20,198 nucleotides of DNA from Candidatus Aquidulcis sp. (GTDB taxonomy: Bacteria > Chloroflexota > Anaerolineae > Anaerolineales > E44-bin32), in the NCBI GenBank assembly GCA_020723365.1, contig DYJB01000004.1, positions 26,139 to 46,336 of the forward strand, in the 5' to 3' direction. The notes under the pieces were generated by a model. It saw only the letters and a list, made by a program, of their open reading frames with translations, was not told the DNA's origin and did not search any database. Positions 1-6,735 of this stretch are shown here, piece by piece (position 1 is the first letter of the stretch; every line of letters begins with the position of its first letter). The translations under genes and the position numbers were made by a program.

Positions 1-157
1 CACACAGGATGTCCTCGGGCGGGATGCGGAAGCCGAAGTAGGCGTGCCAGCCGTCGCTGAGCACCACCCGATTGGAGGGATTCGCCTCGACGTTGGGGCG
101 GTAGGCCAGGCACAGATCACAGCGGTAGCCGCAGCGCGTCAGGATCTCGTCCACCAC
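1..157 (-). CDS. DUF3795-like cysteine-rich protein, 3' part missing
   Basis: The minus strand is open from a GTG at 157 to the window edge, giving 52 codons without a stop. The protein begins V-V-D-E-I-L-T-R-C-G-Y-R-C-D-L-C and continues through NPSNRVVLSDGWHAYFGFRI to a further Cys at the edge. The early C-x3-C-x2-C cluster followed by a W/Y-rich stretch and a late Cys resembles small DUF3795-type proteins, presumed metal-binding and of unknown function. The start is either GTG 155-157 or the adjacent GTG 152-154; a purine-rich GGGGGACGG precedes both. The C-terminus and downstream context lie outside the window, so nothing can be said about its partners. The family assignment is from memory of the motif pattern. 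Confidence 0.6.
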   Translation of the reverse strand, partial: MVDEILTRCGYRCDLCLAYRPNVEANPSNRVVLSDGWHAYFGFRIPPEDILC

Positions 158-232
158 CGTCCCCCGGCACGGTCGGACTGGCCTCGGTCGCAGGAGATAC
201 GACCGCTGGCTCCACTCTACGCCCCAAGGGAT

Positions 233-261
233 GGGAGGGCAAGGCAATCGAAGGCCCTCCC
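233..261 (-). terminator. Hairpin downstream of the lipoprotein gene
   Basis: An inverted repeat with 8-nt perfect arms (GGGAGGGC at 233-240, GCCCTCCC at 254-261) and a 13-nt loop lies 16 nt beyond the stop of the minus-strand lipoprotein gene. No T-run follows on the minus strand, so this is at best an imperfect intrinsic terminator or a 3'-end stabilising stem. It also separates the lipoprotein from the DUF3795-like gene. Confidence 0.4.
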
Positions 262-277
262 GCACGATCCGCGCGAG

Positions 278-757
278 CTAGGGCGCCACCGTGAACTGAT
301 AGATCTGCTCGTGGTTTCCGCGCTCGACGGTTTCGTCCACAAAGAACTCGTAGCGCGCCAGGTGCTCGCCGGGAGACAGGCCGATCAGCCCCACATCCCA
401 GACGCGCGCCCTCTTCTCCCCCCAGTCCAGGTCGAAGGTTCCGAAGGCATCCAGGTCAATCGGACGGCCGTCGATGGTGAGCTCCCACTTCGAAGTGGCC
501 CATGCGGCTTCGAGCGCTTCCGGCGTGTCCTCGGACCATCCCACGGACACGCCCAGGACCTGGACGCTGACCGGGATGACGCACGTCCCGGCGCCCAGCT
601 CTTCGAAGGTACACAGATCATGGACGTTGATGTCGAACTCGGTCGTCAGCTCCATATCACCGATCTTGTCGCCGGGACCGAGTTTCGACCCTGGGAAGAC
701 GCAGCCTCCCAGGACGAGTGAAATCGCCGCCATCACAGCGAGAAGGATGGCCTTCAT
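278..757 (-). CDS. Small predicted lipoprotein of unknown function
   Basis: This encodes 159 residues. The start ATG at 757 is chosen because it has an excellent Shine-Dalgarno (AAGGAGGGGAGC directly before it) and begins a typical type II signal peptide: MKAILLAVMAAISLVLGGC, with lipobox VLGGC and lipidated Cys19. Longer reading of the same frame upstream is not protein-like. The mature part has two further cysteines about nine residues apart (LCTFEELGAGTC) that could form a disulphide, and alternating beta-like segments ending in a Y-x-F-x-V strand, suggesting a small beta-sandwich outside the membrane. I recognise no family. The gene stands alone: about 280 nt with no gene separates it from the tungstate operon upstream, and I saw no convincing promoter in that gap. 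Confidence 0.75.
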   Translation of the reverse strand: MKAILLAVMAAISLVLGGCVFPGSKLGPGDKIGDMELTTEFDINVHDLCTFEELGAGTCVIPVSVQVLGVSVGWSEDTPEALEAAWATSKWELTIDGRPIDLDAFGTFDLDWGEKRARVWDVGLIGLSPGEHLARYEFFVDETVERGNHEQIYQFTVAP

Positions 758-1003
758 GCTCCCCTCCTTGGAGTCCACAGTCGTTCCTGACGCAACTGCT
801 CGGGCTCCGGCCTCAACGGACCCCGGCGAGGGCGCCACGTGATGCAGCAGCTCGCTCAACGGTTCGCCGGCCCGTCTGCATGCGCTCGAAGGCGGGGATG
901 GGGGTGCGTGCGAGCGCAGGGCGGAGTGACCGAGGCTTCGCCGGTGGCCACCGCAGCCTGAATCTAGAGGAGGAAGGCGCACAAGGCAAGCGGCAGCGGG
1001 CCA

Positions 1004-1026
1004 GGCATCGCCAGGGGGTCGATGCC
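1004..1026 (-). terminator. Hairpin at the end of the tungstate operon
   Basis: An inverted repeat (GGCATCG at 1004-1010, CGATGCC at 1020-1026, 9-nt loop) begins 14 nt after the tupC stop on the minus strand. No T-tract follows, so intrinsic termination is not assured. The rest of the gap 758-1040 holds nothing else I can identify. Confidence 0.4.
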
Positions 1027-1040
1027 GACCGGCGACAACG

Positions 1041-1691
1041 CTACGGGGTGTCCGTCGGCGGCCGGCCGTCCTCCAGCCACACCGTGCGCGTCGCCAGGTC
1101 GCGCACCTCGGCCTGATCGTGGGTGATGAAGACGGTCGTCGTGCGCGTGTCGTGCAGCAGCCGCCGCAGCTCGGAGGCCAGCGTCTGGCGCGTGGCGACG
1201 TCCAGTGAACTGAACGGCTCATCGAGCAGCAGCAGGTCCGGCTCGAGCACGAAGGCACGCGCCAGGGCCACGCGCTGCGCCTCCCCGCCCGAGAGCTTCA
1301 ACCCCGGCCGATCCCGCAGGTGGTGGATGCTCAGCTTGTGCAGCCAGGCCTCGGTGCGACGACGGACCTCCTCGGGGGCCACATGGCGGAAGCGCAGGCC
1401 GGCGGCCACATTGTCGAACACCGAGCGGTCGAGCAGCAGCGGATCCTGCATCACGACGCTGATCCGCCGGCGGTGCTCCAGATCGGAGGTGATGGGGCCG
1501 GTCGGCGCGTGGAACGTCACCCGGCCTCGCTCGGGCGCCAGCAGCCGCGCCAGGACGAGCAGCAGGGTCGTCTTGCCGGCGCCGTTGGGACCAAGGACAG
1601 CCAGCACCTCGCCGCGCTCGATGCGCAGGTGGTCGATGGCCAGCACGGCGCGTCCATCGCGCTGCACGAGCAGGTCAGTGACCTCGATCAC
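1041..1691 (-). CDS. tupC: Tungstate ABC transporter ATPase TupC
   Basis: This 216-residue ABC ATPase would energise tungstate (or molybdate) import on the cytoplasmic face of the TupB permease. Visible motifs: Walker A GPNGAGKT at residues 34-41, Q-loop Gln82, signature LSGGEAQ at 133-139, Walker B LLLLDEP with D157-E158, D-loop SSLD and H-loop His191 in FITHD. There is no C-terminal regulatory (TOBE-like) extension, so it is a compact single-domain ATPase. The GTG start at 1691 overlaps the tupB stop by 4 nt (GTGA), indicating translational coupling; the longer open frame upstream is tupB read in another frame. The substrate is inferred from the adjacent TupA-type binding protein, since the ATPase alone does not define it. 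Confidence 0.88.
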   Translation of the reverse strand: MIEVTDLLVQRDGRAVLAIDHLRIERGEVLAVLGPNGAGKTTLLLVLARLLAPERGRVTFHAPTGPITSDLEHRRRISVVMQDPLLLDRSVFDNVAAGLRFRHVAPEEVRRRTEAWLHKLSIHHLRDRPGLKLSGGEAQRVALARAFVLEPDLLLLDEPFSSLDVATRQTLASELRRLLHDTRTTTVFITHDQAEVRDLATRTVWLEDGRPPTDTP

Positions 1692-2344
1692 GGGCGCCCC
1701 CGCTGACGCGCCCCGCGCTGCTGGATCAACGTCAGCGCCAGGTTGATCAGGAAGGTCAGGAGCAGCAGCAGGCCGCCCAGCGCCAGCGCCCGCTCGAACT
1801 CGCCCTTGCCGGTCTCGAGCACGATGGCCGTCGTCAGGACGCGCGTCTGACCGCGGATGTTGCCGCCGACCATCATCGAGGCGCCGACCTCCGAGATGAC
1901 GCTGCCGAAGCCGGCGATGAGCGCGGCAATCAGCGGCAGGCGTGCCTCGCGCCACAGCGCCAGCACCATCTGCGGCACGGAAGCGCCCAGCCCGAGCAGC
2001 TGCAGCTGCAGCCGCGGGTCGAGCTGCTGCAGCGCCACGGCCGTCAATCCGGTGACGACCGGGGCGGCGATGACCCACTGGGCCAGAATGATCGCCCACG
2101 GGGTGTAGATCAGGCGCAGGTCGCCCAGCGGCCCCGAGCGCCACAGCAGCATGGCAACGGCCAGCCCAACGACGACCGGCGGCAGGCCCATGCCGGTGTT
2201 GATCACGCTCAGCAGCGCAGCCCGACCCCGAAAGCGTCCGAGGGCCAGCAGCGTCCCCAGCGGCAGCCCGACCAGCAGGCTGAGGATCGTCGCCAGGCCC
2301 GAGACTTCGAGCGAGAGGACCGTGATCGAGAAGACCTCATTCAC
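1688..2344 (-). CDS. tupB: Tungstate ABC transporter permease TupB
   Basis: This 218-residue integral membrane protein has about five to six hydrophobic segments and the layout of a molybdate/tungstate-type permease. The cytoplasmic coupling (EAA) region is readable as EARLPLIAALIAGFGSVISE followed by VGASMMVGGNI, the conserved loop contacting the ATPase. Start is a GTG at 2344 (GTG AAT GAG), 73 nt downstream of the tupA stop; a nearby ATG is out of frame. The stop overlaps the tupC start by 4 nt. With TupA outside and TupC inside it would form the complete importer. Size and sequence fit TupB better than the larger phosphate or sulphate permeases. A molybdate or mixed oxyanion specificity cannot be excluded. 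Confidence 0.88.
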   Translation of the reverse strand: MNEVFSITVLSLEVSGLATILSLLVGLPLGTLLALGRFRGRAALLSVINTGMGLPPVVVGLAVAMLLWRSGPLGDLRLIYTPWAIILAQWVIAAPVVTGLTAVALQQLDPRLQLQLLGLGASVPQMVLALWREARLPLIAALIAGFGSVISEVGASMMVGGNIRGQTRVLTTAIVLETGKGEFERALALGGLLLLLTFLINLALTLIQQRGARQRGRP

Positions 2345-2417
2345 GCGTCAGGACACCCCGGGATGGAGGGTGAGGCGCACCGCGCCGGCGCGTCTCGCCC
2401 TCGCGGATTGCGGTTGA

Positions 2418-3371
2418 CTACAGTCCGAGCTCAGACTCGGCCTTGCCGGCATCGGGCGCGAAGAGCGGCTGTCCGAACTCCTCGACGCCGTACGATCCGA
2501 TCAACGCCTGCCCGTCGGCCGAGACCAGGAAGTCGGCGAAGGCCGTGGCGCCGGCCTGGTTGACCTTCGGCCACTTCCCCGGATTGACGATGATGACGTG
2601 GTAGACATTGAGCAGCGTTGGATCGCCTACGGACAGGATCGCCAGCTGCAGTTTGTCCTGATTCGCCAGGAAGGTCGCCCGGTCGGTGAGGATGTAACCT
2701 GCCTTCTCCGAGGCGATCACCAGCGAGGCCCCCATGCCCTGGCCCGTCTCGACGTACCAGGGCTGTCCGGCCGGATCAAGCCCGGCCTTCTTCCACAGGT
2801 CGAGCTCCTTCTTGTGCGTGCCGGAATCGTCCCCGCGCGTGACGAAGGTCCCGCCGGCGGCCTCGATGGCCTGCAGGGCCTCGACGGCGCTCAGGCCCTG
2901 GATGGCCGCCGGATCGGCTTGCGGCCCAACCAGGATGAAGTCGTTGTGCATCACCGGCCGCCGGTCGGAGCCGAAGCCGTTGTCCATGAAGGTCACCTCA
3001 GACGAGGGCGCATGCACCAGCAGCACGTCGGCGTTGCCCTCCTCGCCCATCTTGAGCGCCTGTCCCGTCCCGACGGCGATCGTCTGCACGTTGTAGAGCG
3101 TGGCCACCTGGAATGCCGGCACCAGCACGTCCAGCAAACCCGAGTCCTGCGTGCTGGTGGTCGTAGCCAGAATGATGTTCGCATTCTCCGGTACCGGAAT
3201 GGTCGTGGGCGCCGGCATGGAGGTAGGCAAGACCTTCGCGGGAGGCGGAGCCGTTGGCTCGGGCGTGGGCGCGGCAGCCGGGGCACAGGCCCCCAGCAGC
3301 AGAGCCAGGCCAACAAGCAGGCCACGCCAACGAGAGGTGTGCAAGTCGCGCGGCGTGCTGCCTCTCCTCAC
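2418..3371 (-). CDS. tupA: Tungstate-binding lipoprotein TupA
   Basis: This 317-residue extracytoplasmic binding protein captures the oxyanion for TupBC. It has a type II signal peptide with lipobox LLGAC (Cys29), then a Pro/Ala/Thr-rich linker to about residue 62, as expected for a tethered surface receptor. The mature domain starts with NIILATTTSTQDSG; the TTTS at 70-73 is the motif characteristic of TupA proteins. TRGDDSGTHKKE at 178-189 matches the second conserved ligand-binding loop. The start is GTG 3371, whose GTGA overlaps the regulator stop by 4 nt, so the two are translationally coupled. Related families (phosphate PstS-like, molybdate ModA) lack the TTTS plus RGDDSGTH combination. 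The substrate is assigned by motif only. Confidence 0.9.
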   Translation of the reverse strand: MRRGSTPRDLHTSRWRGLLVGLALLLGACAPAAAPTPEPTAPPPAKVLPTSMPAPTTIPVPENANIILATTTSTQDSGLLDVLVPAFQVATLYNVQTIAVGTGQALKMGEEGNADVLLVHAPSSEVTFMDNGFGSDRRPVMHNDFILVGPQADPAAIQGLSAVEALQAIEAAGGTFVTRGDDSGTHKKELDLWKKAGLDPAGQPWYVETGQGMGASLVIASEKAGYILTDRATFLANQDKLQLAILSVGDPTLLNVYHVIIVNPGKWPKVNQAGATAFADFLVSADGQALIGSYGVEEFGQPLFAPDAGKAESELGL

Positions 3372-4345
3372 AGCTCGATTTCCTCACCGGCATGGGCCAT
3401 CTCGTAGCCGGTCAGGCTCTCGGCCCAGCGGCGAAAGGTCCCTTCATTCAAGCGATCCACAAGCGGCGAGACCGCCTGGAGCTGGTCGTCAGGTACGACC
3501 AGATCGTAGCGTTCATGGAACAGCGGGAGAAAGTCCAGGCCCCGAGCGGCAGCGGAGGCCTGCAGCCCAAGCGCCACGTCCGCACTGCCCGAGGCCACGG
3601 CCTCGGCGCAGGCCGTGTGCGTGCTGGCGCAGCGCTCGTAGCCTTTGATGGCCGAAGGCGGCACGCCCAGCTCGGTCAGCCGGCGATCGAACCACACGCG
3701 CGTGCCCGACCCCCGGTTGCGGTTGAGGAAGGTCAACCCCGGCCGCGCCAGGTCCTCGATCGTGCGCACCTGCATCGGGTTGCCGGCGGAGAGCATCAAT
3801 CCCTGGACGCGGTGGGCCAGCGTGATCAGGTGAACCGGCCGGTCGGGAAAGAGTGAACGGACGAACGACTGGTTGTACTCGCCCTGCGGGTCGACCAGGT
3901 GACAGCCGGCCAGGTGGCCAAGCCCAAGGCGCAGGTTGGCCAGGCCATTGAGGCTCCCGACCGGAAGGGTAAGGACATCGAGATGCGGGGCGAGTTCCGC
4001 CGCCAGCTGGTCGACGGCCAGATCGTGGCTGCCGCAGAAGACGAGGACCGGCCGGCCGGAGGACTGGGGCAGGATGAGCTCCTGGAGCAGGTAGCCGCCG
4101 GCCGAGGCGCGGTAGTAGCGCTCCTCGGCGCCGCGGATCCGGCGCCGCTCGACCAGCTCGACCAGGCCGGCCTCGACCAGCCGCTGCAGGTGATGGCGGA
4201 TCCAGGCCGGGTGTTCGCCCAGCGCCAGGCCGAGCTGCGTCAGCGTGGCCGGGGCCGCCATCAGGTGCTGCAGGATGGCCAGGCGCCGGGGGTCGGCCAC
4301 CAGCTTGAGGTGCTCGTAGGAGCGCAGGGGAGCGAGGTCGGGCAT
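3368..4345 (-). CDS. wHTH regulator fused to PBP-like oxyanion-sensor domain
   Basis: This 325-residue protein heads the tup operon. Residues about 8-75 form an ArsR-like winged helix (DPRRLAILQHLMAAPATLTQ, then WIRHHLQRLVEAGLVELVE). Residues about 98-310 form a periplasmic-binding-protein-like domain of the kind found beside molybdopterin and tungstate genes (PF12727-like): FLNRNRGSGTR at 206-216, then a GY...TH segment and VASGSADVALGLQ. It has no signal peptide, so it should bind ligand in the cytoplasm. I choose ATG 4345: the longer frame from GTG 4381 would put the -10 box and the palindrome 4350-4365 inside the gene. It likely senses tungstate or molybdate and represses its own operon. 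Metal specificity and direction of regulation are inference. Confidence 0.85.
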   Translation of the reverse strand: MPDLAPLRSYEHLKLVADPRRLAILQHLMAAPATLTQLGLALGEHPAWIRHHLQRLVEAGLVELVERRRIRGAEERYYRASAGGYLLQELILPQSSGRPVLVFCGSHDLAVDQLAAELAPHLDVLTLPVGSLNGLANLRLGLGHLAGCHLVDPQGEYNQSFVRSLFPDRPVHLITLAHRVQGLMLSAGNPMQVRTIEDLARPGLTFLNRNRGSGTRVWFDRRLTELGVPPSAIKGYERCASTHTACAEAVASGSADVALGLQASAAARGLDFLPLFHERYDLVVPDDQLQAVSPLVDRLNEGTFRRWAESLTGYEMAHAGEEIEL

Positions 4346-4349
4346 ATCG

Positions 4350-4365
4350 CTAAGGAAATCCTTAG
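4350..4365. promoter_or_regulatory. Palindromic operator candidate of the tup operon
   Basis: CTAAGGAAATCCTTAG is a perfect inverted repeat with 7-bp arms and a 2-bp centre. It lies just downstream of the -10 box (about +6 to +21) and 4 nt before the regulator ATG. That position suits a repressor site for the wHTH protein encoded next. In RNA it could also fold as a 6-bp stem with a 4-nt loop that hides the AAGGA element, so translational control is an alternative. Confidence 0.65.
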
Positions 4366-4371
4366 GTGAGG

Positions 4372-4400
4372 AGCATAGCACGGCGGGGCAAGGCGGTCAA
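4372..4400 (-). promoter_or_regulatory. Sigma-70 promoter of the tup operon
   Basis: On the minus strand, -35 TTGACC (4395-4400) is separated by exactly 17 bp from -10 TATGCT (4372-4377). TG one base upstream makes an extended -10 (TGCTATGCT). The predicted transcription start is near 4365, giving a leader of about 20 nt before ATG 4345. No other promoter was seen within the four-gene cluster, so this probably drives regulator-tupA-tupB-tupC as one unit. Confidence 0.75.
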
Positions 4401-4424
4401 GCCGAGCGCGGGGTGGATCGTGTT

Positions 4425-4447
4425 GGGGCGGGTCTGAGACCCGCCCC
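4425..4447. repeat. Dispersed GC-rich palindrome, copy 1
   Basis: Arms GGGGCGGGTC and GACCCGCCCC are perfect over 10 bp around TGA. The right flank is TACGAAC, also present beside copy 3 at 12096-12123. Copies 1 and 2 share the same 23-nt core. It lies between the tup promoter and the lipA terminator stem. It probably belongs to a dispersed REP-like family; possible roles are transcription end or insulation. Confidence 0.8.
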
Positions 4448-4514
4448 TACGAACAATTGGCAGCGGGCGGTGGTTATCCGGGACGCGTGGCAGGCACGGC
4501 CGATCCGCGCCGCA

Positions 4515-4550
4515 GCCCCAGGCGGCGGCCGTATGGCCGGCGGCTGGGGC
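4515..4550 (-). terminator. Strong hairpin downstream of lipA
   Basis: A 16-bp stem with two mismatches (4515-4530 against 4535-4550) and a GTAT loop starts 14 nt past the lipA stop. The outer pairs are GCCCCAG/CTGGGGC. No T-run follows on the minus strand, but stem strength and position suit transcript-end formation, perhaps with palindrome copy 1 further downstream. Confidence 0.5.
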
Positions 4551-4564
4551 GGAGGCGTGCAACG

Positions 4565-5500
4565 TCAGGGGGTGTAGAGCTTGCGGTGAACGAGGCTGAG
4601 CTGGCGAACCTGCTGCTCGGCGTGGTAGGAGGAGCGCACCAGCGGCCCGGACTCGACCCAGCGGAAGCCGATCTCGAGGCCGTAGCGCTTGAGCTCGGCG
4701 AACTCGTCGGGCGTGACGTAGCGCTCGATCGGCAGGTGCTGCTTGGAGGGCTGCAGGTACTGGCCGAGGGTGAGGATTTCGACCCCCCAGGCGCGCAGGT
4801 CGCGCATGACGGCCTGGACCTCCTCGAACGTCTCGCCCAGCCCGAGCATGATGCCCGACTTGGTCAGCACTTCGGGGTCGAGCCGCTTGGCGTTGGAGAG
4901 CGTGGCGGCGGCCCACTCGTAGCGGTCCTGGGGCTGCACTTTGCGGAAGAGGCGCGGCACGGTCTCGACGTTGTGGTTGAGGATCTCGGGCCGCGCTTCG
5001 ACCACGGTCCGCAGCGCCGCGAGCGATCCCTTGAAGTCCGGGATGAGGACCTCGATCGAGCAGCCAGGGTGGAGTTCGCGGATGCGGCGGATGACCATGG
5101 CGAAGATGGGGGCGCCGCCGTCCGGGCGCTCGTCGCGGTTGACGGACGTGATCACGGCGTGGCGCAGGTGCATGGCCTGGACGGCGCGGGCGACGCGTTC
5201 GGGCTCGAGCCAATCGAGCGGCGCCGGGCGGCCGGTCTTGATGTCGCAGAATCCGCACGAGCGCGTGCAGGTGTCGCCCATCATCAGGAAGGTGGCCGTG
5301 CCGGCGCCCCAGCACTCGCCCAGGTTGGGGCACATCGCCTCTTCGCACACGGTGTGCAGCGCCTTGGCGCGCATCATCGTGCGCAGCGCTTCGACCGTCT
5401 CGCCCGACGGGGCGCGCACGCGGATCCACTCCGGCCGCCGCTGGGGGGCGGGCGGTGGCGTCTCAGCCGGGGCGGCGCGCAGTCGGTCGCGGGTGGACAT
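4565..5500 (-). CDS. lipA: Lipoyl synthase (radical SAM)
   Basis: LipA inserts two sulphurs into protein-bound octanoate to make the lipoyl cofactor of pyruvate/2-oxoacid dehydrogenases and the glycine cleavage H protein. From ATG 5500 the protein has 311 residues, the usual family length. The auxiliary cluster motif C-x4-C-x5-C is at C52, C57 and C63 (CEEAMCPNLGEC). The radical SAM motif C-x3-C-x2-C is at C78, C82 and C85 (CTRSCGFC). The C-terminal RSSY, which supplies the serine ligand to the auxiliary cluster, is at 289-292. ATG 5512 is an alternative, but it overlaps a TAGAAT box that would serve as the -10. No lipB or lipoate ligase is adjacent, so the octanoyl donor step must be encoded elsewhere. 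Confidence 0.97.
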   Translation of the reverse strand: MSTRDRLRAAPAETPPPAPQRRPEWIRVRAPSGETVEALRTMMRAKALHTVCEEAMCPNLGECWGAGTATFLMMGDTCTRSCGFCDIKTGRPAPLDWLEPERVARAVQAMHLRHAVITSVNRDERPDGGAPIFAMVIRRIRELHPGCSIEVLIPDFKGSLAALRTVVEARPEILNHNVETVPRLFRKVQPQDRYEWAAATLSNAKRLDPEVLTKSGIMLGLGETFEEVQAVMRDLRAWGVEILTLGQYLQPSKQHLPIERYVTPDEFAELKRYGLEIGFRWVESGPLVRSSYHAEQQVRQLSLVHRKLYTP

Positions 5501-5510
5501 GGCGGGTTCC

Positions 5511-5516
5511 ATTCTA
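5511..5516 (-). promoter_or_regulatory. -10 box for lipA, near-leaderless
   Basis: TAGAAT on the minus strand ends 10 nt before the preferred lipA ATG (5500), so the predicted transcript start is only about 3 nt upstream of the start codon. No good -35 was found at 17 bp. Confidence 0.4.
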
Positions 5517-5588
5517 CCGCGCCGGCGGCGGGCACCGTCGGGCCTGCCGGCCGAGACCTCCGGCCGAGCCCCCCCGCCCAACTGCTCC

Positions 5589-5617
5589 TTGACACCCAGA
5601 AACCGGAGCGCGATAAT
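5589..5617 (+). promoter_or_regulatory. Strong sigma-70 promoter for the 6-TM/wHTH operon
   Basis: A perfect -35 TTGACA (5589-5594) is separated by 17 bp from -10 GATAAT (5612-5617, 5 of 6 matches). It is the closest to consensus in the window. The predicted start is near 5624, inside the palindrome 5621-5636, a layout that suggests a strong but repressible promoter. Confidence 0.8.
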
Positions 5618-5620
5618 TCC

Positions 5621-5636
5621 TACAGACTAGTTTGTA
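5621..5636. promoter_or_regulatory. Operator-like palindrome over the transcription start
   Basis: TACAGACTAGTTTGTA is a 16-bp palindrome with a single mismatched pair (centre ACTAGT, ends TACA/TGTA). It starts 4 nt after the -10 box and covers the predicted start site. The small winged-helix protein encoded at 6301-6639 in the same operon is the natural candidate to bind it. That pairing is inference. Confidence 0.6.
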
Positions 5637-5680
5637 TTGCAGACCACTGGCGACAGGTCATGCAAGGAACCGAGGCTGCG

Positions 5681-6304
5681 ATGGAAACCCAGATCGATCA
5701 GGCCCCCCGCCGCACCGCCGGCTACTGGTACGCCGACGGGCTGGTCGAGCTCGGCACCGGACTGCTGCTCGTGCTCATGGCCGCCATGTTCACTCTGGAA
5801 GCGCTGGCCCCCGCCGGCAGCTTGCCGGCGGGGTTTTCCGCCCTGTGGCTGCCGCTGATCCTGCTGGGCGGGATGCTTCTGCTCAGCCTGGTGCTGCGCG
5901 CCGTCAAGCGCAGGCTGACCTTCCCCCGCACAGGGTATGTCGCCTACGAGCGCACGCGACCGGCCCGCAAGGTGCTGGCGGGCCTGATCGGCGGCCTGGT
6001 CAGTCTGTCCCTGGCGCTGCTCCTGGCCTCGCGCCCGGGGTGGCTCAGCGCCCTGCCCGCCGTGCAAGGTGGCGTCGTCGCCCTGGTTTGGTTCTTCCTC
6101 AGCTACCGCATCGGCGCGTGGCGGCTGGCGCTGGTGGGGTTGGCGTCGCTGGCCGCCGGGCTGGCGGCAAGCCTGGCGGCATTGCCGCCTTCGATCGGCG
6201 CCGCCGCCGTCTTCGGCACCACCGGGCTGGCCTCCCTCGTCAGCGGGGCACTGGTGCTGGCGCATTACCTGCGCACGACCTCGCCTCCGGCCGAGGCCGT
6301 ATGA
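5681..6304 (+). CDS. Six-TM membrane protein, unknown function
   Basis: This encodes 207 residues with about six hydrophobic helices (roughly residues 20-40, 45-70, 90-110, 122-140, 147-168 and 173-197) and a basic loop after helix 2 (RAVKRR). The N-terminus has a soluble lead, then GYWYADGLVELGTGLLL. I do not recognise a named family. ATG 5681 is preferred because GAGG sits 5 nt upstream; ATG 5660 would add seven residues. The stop overlaps the start of the winged-helix gene by 4 nt (ATGA), so the two are made together. A membrane protein coupled to a small HTH_34-like regulator suggests a signalling or autoregulated pair, but no sensory domain is visible. Confidence 0.8.
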   Translation: METQIDQAPRRTAGYWYADGLVELGTGLLLVLMAAMFTLEALAPAGSLPAGFSALWLPLILLGGMLLLSLVLRAVKRRLTFPRTGYVAYERTRPARKVLAGLIGGLVSLSLALLLASRPGWLSALPAVQGGVVALVWFFLSYRIGAWRLALVGLASLAAGLAASLAALPPSIGAAAVFGTTGLASLVSGALVLAHYLRTTSPPAEAV

Positions 6305-6639
6305 TGGCCGGCCGAGGCGGGCCGGCGCCGGCCGAAGACCTGCAGCGCATCCTGGACGTCGACCGCCTGATTCACGAGCCGGCGCGCCTGCTGATCGTGG
6401 CCCTGCTGGCCTCGGTGGGCGAGGCTGACTTCGTCTTCCTGCAGCGCGAGACCGGGCTGACAAAGGGCAATCTCTCGTCACACCTGGCGCGCCTCGAGCA
6501 GTCCGATTATGTGCGCATCGAGAAGAGCTTCCGCGGCAAGATCCCGCAGACAGTCTGCAGCCTGACGTCGGAAGGGCGCTCGGCCTTCAAGACCTACCGG
6601 TCGCAGATGCGGCGCACGATGGGTGGGCGGCCAGGCTAG
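6301..6639 (+). CDS. Small winged-helix transcriptional regulator (HTH_34-like)
   Basis: This 112-residue protein is essentially one winged-helix domain. Visible parts are LIHEPARLLIVALLASVGEA (helix 1), LQRETGLTKGNLSSHLARLE (helix-turn-helix with the recognition helix), then the wing DYVRIEKSFRGKIPQTVCSLT and a terminal helix. The sequence matches the MarR/ArsR-related PF13601-type fold. No ligand or metal site is apparent beyond a single Cys. ATG 6301 overlaps the upstream stop as ATGA; ATG 6304 is an equivalent second start. It probably represses the operon through the palindrome at 5621-5636. The membrane gene preceding the regulator in the same transcript may mean the membrane protein modulates the regulator. 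Confidence 0.88.
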   Translation: MMAGRGGPAPAEDLQRILDVDRLIHEPARLLIVALLASVGEADFVFLQRETGLTKGNLSSHLARLEQSDYVRIEKSFRGKIPQTVCSLTSEGRSAFKTYRSQMRRTMGGRPG

Positions 6640-6735
6640 GGCGCAGGTCGGCCTTCACCGCCCCGTACCTCTGTGCGTTCTGCTCCGTTGCAGAGACGTT
6701 ATGCCGAGATGTGTCAGCTGGTGGCCTCCCTCCCC

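Noticed and set aside
758..1258. N-terminal extension of the lipoprotein frame into the tupC gene
   Set aside because: The extension overlaps tupC in another frame and is Arg/Ser/Cys-rich. The signal peptide and Shine-Dalgarno fix the start at 757.
4457..5659. Long plus-strand frame leading into the 6-TM gene
   Set aside because: This part lies opposite lipA and reads as low-complexity antisense. The promoter at 5589-5617 and the starts at 5660/5681 show that the real gene begins later.
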